Origin: Verrucomicrobia bacterium UBA5540
GTDB taxonomy: Bacteria > Verrucomicrobiota > Kiritimatiellia > Kiritimatiellales > Tichowtungiaceae
Reading direction: 5' to 3'
DNA: 10,455 nucleotides
Assembly: GCA_002423675.1 (NCBI GenBank)
Contig: DINM01000094.1
Coordinates: 11,242 to 21,696 of the forward strand
Shown: positions 7,494-10,455 of the stretch, in pieces
Position numbering within the stretch: position 1 is the first letter of the stretch
How the letters are laid out: the number at the start of each line of letters is the position of its first letter
Translations under genes and position numbers: made by a program
Notes under the pieces: generated by a model
Database searches by the model: none
Seen by the model: the letters and a program-made list of their open reading frames with translations, nothing else
What the model was told of the DNA's origin: nothing

Positions 7494-8511
7494 GGCAACA
7501 GCTTTTCTTTTTTCGCGGGAGTACGGCCGAGATGAGCAGGCCGGTTAGAAGGAGGGCGCAGATTTGTTCAATCGATCCGGTTTCCGTCGCATGATGATGA
7601 ACGTGTTCTGTGATGAGTTGCGTGGTGAGAATTCGGTTGAGAATCCATCCGGCAGCTAGCGAGCATCCCGCTAGGCTGATTAAGTATATCGTGACAACCT
7701 GCCGTCCCATGGTTTTCAGCACGGTGGCGATGGTGGCGGCATTGGTCGCTGGGCCGGTGATTAGAAAAACTAACGCGGCACCGGGCGAAAGTCCCATGCC
7801 GATCATCGCCAGTGCGATCGGGATGGAGCCGGTCGAGCAAACATACAGAGGAATGCCCAGACACAGCACGGCCAGCATCGAAAGCCACTCGGAGTTGAGA
7901 GTCCGGGTAAAGAAATCGGCAGGCACCAGTGCGCCGAGCAGGCCGGAGACAAGAATTCCAACCAGCAGGGCGCGGCCGATATCGCGCGGCAGTACGCCGA
8001 ACCCGTAGGCGAAAACCTGTTTCCATTTGTGCTCTTCCGGATTGGGATTACAAGAGGGGCAGTGTTCATCTTCGCACCCGCCCGAAACATCTTTTTCCGG
8101 ATGAGTAAACGCTTCCACCGTTGCGCCGCAGACGCATCCAGTGATGAATGCGACCGCTACACGGAAGACGGCAAAGACCGGCCCGAGCAGACCCCATGTT
8201 GCAGCGATGCTGTCTACGCCGGTTTGCGGTGTTGAGGTCAGGAACGAAATGGCTGCGCCCTTTGTCGCACCATGGCGCCGCAGCGAGGCAGTCACGGGAA
8301 TCACGCTACATGAGCAGAGCGGAATTGGGACGCCCAGTAGTGACGCCTTGATGATCTGCTTCAGTCCGCGTTTACCCAGATGCGTCTCGATAAAAGAAAC
8401 CGGCACAAATACGCCGAGTACTCCGGCCACAAAAAAACCGAGCAGGAGGTAGGGGGCCATAATTGCCATGACATCCCACGATTTTACGAATATGCTGACG
8501 ATTAGTTCCAC
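7483..8511 (-). CDS. SO_0444-family Cu/Zn efflux permease
   Basis: A 342-residue polytopic permease of the DUF318/ArsP-type family, SO_0444 branch, thought to export copper or zinc. Conserved membrane motifs occur in two halves: PLCSCSVIP (64-72) with STPQTGVDS (93-101), and CSTGSIPIA (225-233) with GPATNAAT (253-260). Soluble metal-binding patches stand out: CEDEHCPSC (146-154) in the central loop, HVHHH (303-307), and a C-terminal SCCHEH (337-342). The GTG start is supported by AAGGTG a few bases upstream and by the usual spacing to MAPYLLLGFF. An ATG 14 codons later is less likely. It is the first gene of the minus-strand operon and is divergent from hcp. An organoarsenical (ArsP) substrate is the alternative, but the Cys/His patches favour a metal. 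Confidence 0.87.
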   Translation of the reverse strand: MELIVSIFVKSWDVMAIMAPYLLLGFFVAGVLGVFVPVSFIETHLGKRGLKQIIKASLLGVPIPLCSCSVIPVTASLRRHGATKGAAISFLTSTPQTGVDSIAATWGLLGPVFAVFRVAVAFITGCVCGATVEAFTHPEKDVSGGCEDEHCPSCNPNPEEHKWKQVFAYGFGVLPRDIGRALLVGILVSGLLGALVPADFFTRTLNSEWLSMLAVLCLGIPLYVCSTGSIPIALAMIGMGLSPGAALVFLITGPATNAATIATVLKTMGRQVVTIYLISLAGCSLAAGWILNRILTTQLITEHVHHHATETGSIEQICALLLTGLLISAVLPRKKKSCCHEH

Positions 8512-8525
8512 AGGAGCACCTTCTT

Positions 8526-8539
8526 TTGAAAAAGTTCAA
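8526..8539. promoter_or_regulatory. FNR-like inverted repeat, distal to hcp
   Basis: TTGAA-AAAG-TTCAA, perfectly symmetric half-sites spaced as in FNR boxes. Its centre is 18 bp from the second box and about 59.5 bp upstream of the predicted hcp start site. It lies 14 bases before the permease start, so binding there could also repress the operon. Confidence 0.45.
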
Positions 8540-8543
8540 CAAC

Positions 8544-8557
8544 TTGACGCAGATCAA
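8544..8557. promoter_or_regulatory. FNR-like box at -41.5 of hcp
   Basis: TTGAC-GCAG-ATCAA, extended to a perfect CTTGA-N6-TCAAG, matches the FNR consensus TTGAT-N4-ATCAA at 9 of 10 positions. The centre (8550.5) is 41.5 bp upstream of the start site predicted at about 8592. The Crp/Fnr protein encoded in the divergent operon has the matching recognition helix. Confidence 0.65.
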
Positions 8558-8578
8558 GGAGCGATTTTTAAAAGGTAG

Positions 8579-8584
8579 CATAAT
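8579..8584 (+). promoter_or_regulatory. Candidate -10 box of the hcp promoter
   Basis: CATAAT. The bases 17 upstream (8556-8561, AAGGAG) do not resemble a -35 element and overlap the edge of the FNR-like box. This fits an activator-dependent class II promoter. Confidence 0.45.
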
Positions 8585-8615
8585 CCTCGGCATTGAATCT
8601 AGGAATCCAAAACCG

Positions 8616-8621
8616 AAAGGA
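8616..8621 (+). promoter_or_regulatory. Ribosome binding site of hcp
   Basis: AAAGGA, six bases before the ATG at 8628. It fixes the start and rules out an in-frame ATG at 8526, which would add 34 residues not seen in Hcp and would run translation through the operator region. Confidence 0.8.
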
Positions 8622-8627
8622 AATAGT

Positions 8628-10211
8628 ATGAGCATGTTTTGTTATCAGTGTGAACAAACCGCCAAATGCACCGGATGCACCGCTTTTGGCGTGTGCGGTA
8701 AAGATCCCGACACCGCAACCCTGCAGGATCTGCTGGTCGAAGTCTGCAAACAGATCGCCGTCGCCGCCAAAGGCAAAGCAAACCGCAACGCCGACCTCTA
8801 TGTGATGGAAGGGCTTTTTACCACCGTCACCAATGTTAACTTTGATGCGGAAGACATCGCGGGCGTTATCCGCCGCGGAGCGGACGTGCTCAAGGAACTC
8901 GGCGCGAACTCGACGATCGACTTCAACGCCGATCTTAGCGGACTGACCAAACAGGGAGAAGCCGTCGGGATCGAAAGCCGCATCAAAACGCAGGGCGAAG
9001 ACATCACTGGTTTGCAGGAGCTGATTCTCTACGGACTCAAAGGCACGGCGGCCTACGCCGACCACGCCTACATCCTCGGCAAAGAAGATTCATCGGTATT
9101 TGCTTTCTTCCACGAAGCACTGGCGGTTCTCAAAAACGGTCCGGCCACCGTCGATGTGCTGCTTCCGTTGGCCCTTAAAGTCGGCGAAGTCAACCTCACC
9201 GTCATGAAACTGCTCGACGAAGCCAATACCGGAACCTACGGCCACCCCGTTCCGACTCCGGTCAATATCAAGGCGGTTAAAGGGAAAGCGATTCTCGTTT
9301 CGGGTCACGACCTCAAGGATCTCGCACTGCTGTTGGAGCAGACCGAAGGCAAGGGCATTAACATTTACACCCATGGTGAAATGCTTCCCTGTCACGGCTA
9401 TCCGGAACTGAAAAAATACAAACACCTCGTCGGCAACTACGGCGGAGCATGGCAGGATCAGCGTGAAGAATTCGAAGCCTTCCCGGGCGCGATCCTCATG
9501 ACCACCAACTGCATCCAGAAGCCGAAGGAAAACTACAAAGCTCGTATCTTCACCTGCGGCCTCGTCCAGTGGCCCGGCGTGCAGCACATCGACGACGGCA
9601 ACTTTGCACCGGTCATTGAAGCCGCGCTCGAAGCGCCCGGCTTTGCCGAAACCGAACCGGAAAAAACTATTCTGGTCGGATTTGGCCATAACGCCGTGCT
9701 CGGCGTTGCCCCGACCGTCATCGAAGCGGTTAAAAGCGGTGCGCTGAAGCACTTCTTCCTCATCGGCGGATGCGACGGCGCGAAGCCGGGACGCAACTAC
9801 TACACCGACTTCGCCGAAGCCGTGCCGAAAGACTGCGCCATCCTCACGCTCGCCTGCGGAAAATACCGCTTCAACAAAATGGAGTTCGGCGACATCGGCG
9901 GCATCCCGCGCCTGCTCGACATCGGACAGTGCAACGACGCTTACAGCGCCATCCAGATTGCGGTCGCGCTTGCCGGAGCTTTCGAATGCGACGTCAACGA
10001 ACTGCCGCTCTCGATGGTTTTATCGTGGTACGAACAAAAAGCCGTCTGCATTCTGCTCACGTTGCTGCACCTCGGCATCAAAAACATCAAAGTCGGTCCG
10101 AGCCTTCCGGCCTTCATCACGCCCGCCGTACTGAATGTGCTGGTCGAAAAATTCAACATTGCTCCGACCACTACCGTCGAAGCCGACCTCGCGCAGTGCT
10201 TAGGTAAATAA
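8628..10211 (+). CDS. hcp: Hybrid cluster protein (hydroxylamine/NO reductase)
   Basis: A 527-residue class I Hcp, also called prismane protein or hydroxylamine reductase. It is a cytoplasmic protein that reduces nitric oxide and, in vitro, hydroxylamine, and is linked to nitrosative stress defence. The N-terminal cysteines C5-x2-C8-x8-C17-x5-C23 are the strict-anaerobe pattern that holds a 4Fe-4S cluster, unlike the wider spacing of the 2Fe-2S form in enteric bacteria. All expected ligands of the hybrid 4Fe-2S-2O cluster are present: His227 (GHDL), Glu251 (HGEMLP), Cys295 (TTNC), Cys382 (GGCDGA, the persulfide position), Cys410 (LACGKYRF), Cys435 (GQCNDA), Glu469 and Lys471 (WYEQK). The length is normal for class I. 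No hcr reductase gene lies next to it. Tandem FNR-like boxes precede it and a strong terminator follows. Confidence 0.97.
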   Translation: MSMFCYQCEQTAKCTGCTAFGVCGKDPDTATLQDLLVEVCKQIAVAAKGKANRNADLYVMEGLFTTVTNVNFDAEDIAGVIRRGADVLKELGANSTIDFNADLSGLTKQGEAVGIESRIKTQGEDITGLQELILYGLKGTAAYADHAYILGKEDSSVFAFFHEALAVLKNGPATVDVLLPLALKVGEVNLTVMKLLDEANTGTYGHPVPTPVNIKAVKGKAILVSGHDLKDLALLLEQTEGKGINIYTHGEMLPCHGYPELKKYKHLVGNYGGAWQDQREEFEAFPGAILMTTNCIQKPKENYKARIFTCGLVQWPGVQHIDDGNFAPVIEAALEAPGFAETEPEKTILVGFGHNAVLGVAPTVIEAVKSGALKHFFLIGGCDGAKPGRNYYTDFAEAVPKDCAILTLACGKYRFNKMEFGDIGGIPRLLDIGQCNDAYSAIQIAVALAGAFECDVNELPLSMVLSWYEQKAVCILLTLLHLGIKNIKVGPSLPAFITPAVLNVLVEKFNIAPTTTVEADLAQCLGK

Positions 10212-10233
10212 AAGCCTCGGCACCAAACCCCGC

Positions 10234-10275
10234 GCCCCGTTTTCCAATATTTTGGAAAACGGGGCGTTTTATTTT
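10234..10275 (+). terminator. Intrinsic terminator of hcp, built on a palindrome
   Basis: GCCCCGTTTTCCAA (10234-10247) pairs perfectly with TTGGAAAACGGGGC (10252-10265) around a TATT loop: 14 bp of stem, then GTTTTATTTT. The inner part is a TTTCCA/TGGAAA palindrome (10241-10258), and part of the T-run belongs to the next palindrome. It starts 22 bases after the hcp stop. Confidence 0.88.
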
Positions 10276-10289
10276 CCAAACATTGGAAA
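10273..10289. repeat. TTTCCA/TGGAAA palindrome, short type, pair 3
   Basis: TTTCCAA-ACA-TTGGAAA, extended by flanking TA and ATA. Its centre is about 31.5 bp from the palindrome in the hcp terminator, nearly the same spacing as the pair at 6787-6840. It is followed by AATAC and lies 31 bases before the U32 peptidase start. Confidence 0.7.
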
Positions 10290-10320
10290 AATACTTGAGG
10301 AGTGATAGCGTTCGGGCCGC

Positions 10321-10455
10321 TTGAATAAACAACTTCCAGAATTACTGGCACCGGCCGGAACGGCTGACGCTGCATGGGCGGCGCTCGCTTACGGCGCGGA
10401 TGCTGTCTATGCCGGACTGCCGCGTTTTTCCGCCCGCGCCGAGGCGGGCAATTTC
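10321..10455 (+). CDS. U32-family peptidase, N-terminal fragment
   Basis: The first 45 codons of a gene running off the window. The translation carries PELLAPAGTADAAWAALAYG, then ADAVYAG and FSARAEAGNF, the N-terminal hallmark of peptidase family U32 (relatives of RlhA/YdcP, TrhP/YegQ and UbiU/UbiV). Which subgroup it belongs to cannot be told from this fragment. The start is uncertain. The frame opens after a TAG at 10306-10308, and the first usable codon is the TTG at 10321. The only Shine-Dalgarno-like sequence, AGGAG at 10298-10302, is 18 bases away, too far for normal use. The mRNA may be nearly leaderless. Confidence 0.85.
   Translation, partial: MNKQLPELLAPAGTADAAWAALAYGADAVYAGLPRFSARAEAGNF

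Noticed and set aside
8526-8627. 34-residue N-terminal extension of Hcp
   Set aside because: Hcp proteins begin at M(S)MFCYQCEQ. AAAGGA sits correctly before the ATG at 8628, and the extension covers the operator region.
8568-9065. 165-residue minus-strand open frame across the hcp start
   Set aside because: Shadow of the hcp N terminus, with no independent support.
9090-9752. 220-residue minus-strand open frame inside hcp
   Set aside because: It is an antisense shadow of a strongly conserved gene with GC-rich third positions, and the translation has no family motif.

Overview
The window reads as an ordinary chromosomal stretch from an anaerobic or microaerobic Gram-negative-type bacterium. 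Three things point to anaerobic life and complex-glycan use: a class I hybrid cluster protein (Hcp) with a strict-anaerobe cysteine pattern, an FNR/HcpR-type regulator, and a secreted sialate O-acetylesterase. The gene mix and the many TTTCCA/TGGAAA palindromes between genes fit the Kiritimatiellota/Verrucomicrobiota (PVC) side. That placement is an inference from overall character and rests on no marker gene. I see no rRNA, tRNA, CRISPR, transposase or phage gene.

Layout. Positions 1-282 hold the C-terminal end of dihydroxy-acid dehydratase (ilvD, +). After an AT-rich gap comes a large soluble hybrid histidine kinase (576-3338, +; GAF-like, two PAS, HisKA, HATPase, two receivers). It converges on a secreted sialate O-acetylesterase (3459-4880, -). 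The 120-bp gap between them holds two palindromes and what looks like the fossil tail of a second cupin gene. Divergent from the esterase is an exported nitroreductase-family protein (4999-5616, +), which converges with only 5 bp to spare on the last gene of a four-gene minus-strand operon. In order of transcription that operon is an SO_0444-type Cu/Zn efflux permease (8511-7483), a Crp/Fnr regulator (7493-6840, overlapping the permease by 11 bp), a VC0807-family six-helix membrane protein (6751-6002) and a small cupin (5987-5622). Divergent from the operon is hcp (8628-10211, +), closed by a strong intrinsic terminator, and then the start of a U32-family peptidase (10321 to the edge).

How the parts may work together. 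The 116-bp gap between the permease and hcp contains two perfect FNR-like inverted repeats, TTGAA-N4-TTCAA and TTGAC-N4-ATCAA. The second lies 41.5 bp upstream of the start site predicted from a CATAAT -10 box that has no -35, which is the classical class II FNR activator position. The neighbouring regulator has an FNR-type recognition helix (E185-x2-S188-R189), so it is the obvious candidate to bind there. This suggests a local nitrosative-stress/metal-stress module (Hcp, metal exporter, its own regulator, two accessory proteins).

The most unusual pattern is a small family of palindromes, TTTCCA-(5 or 6)-TGGAAA. It occurs as three pairs, each pair directly behind a stop codon, with 31-40 bp between centres. 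One member of each pair carries GC-rich flanks. The pairs resemble a BIME/REP-like dispersed repeat, and in one case the repeat doubles as a terminator.
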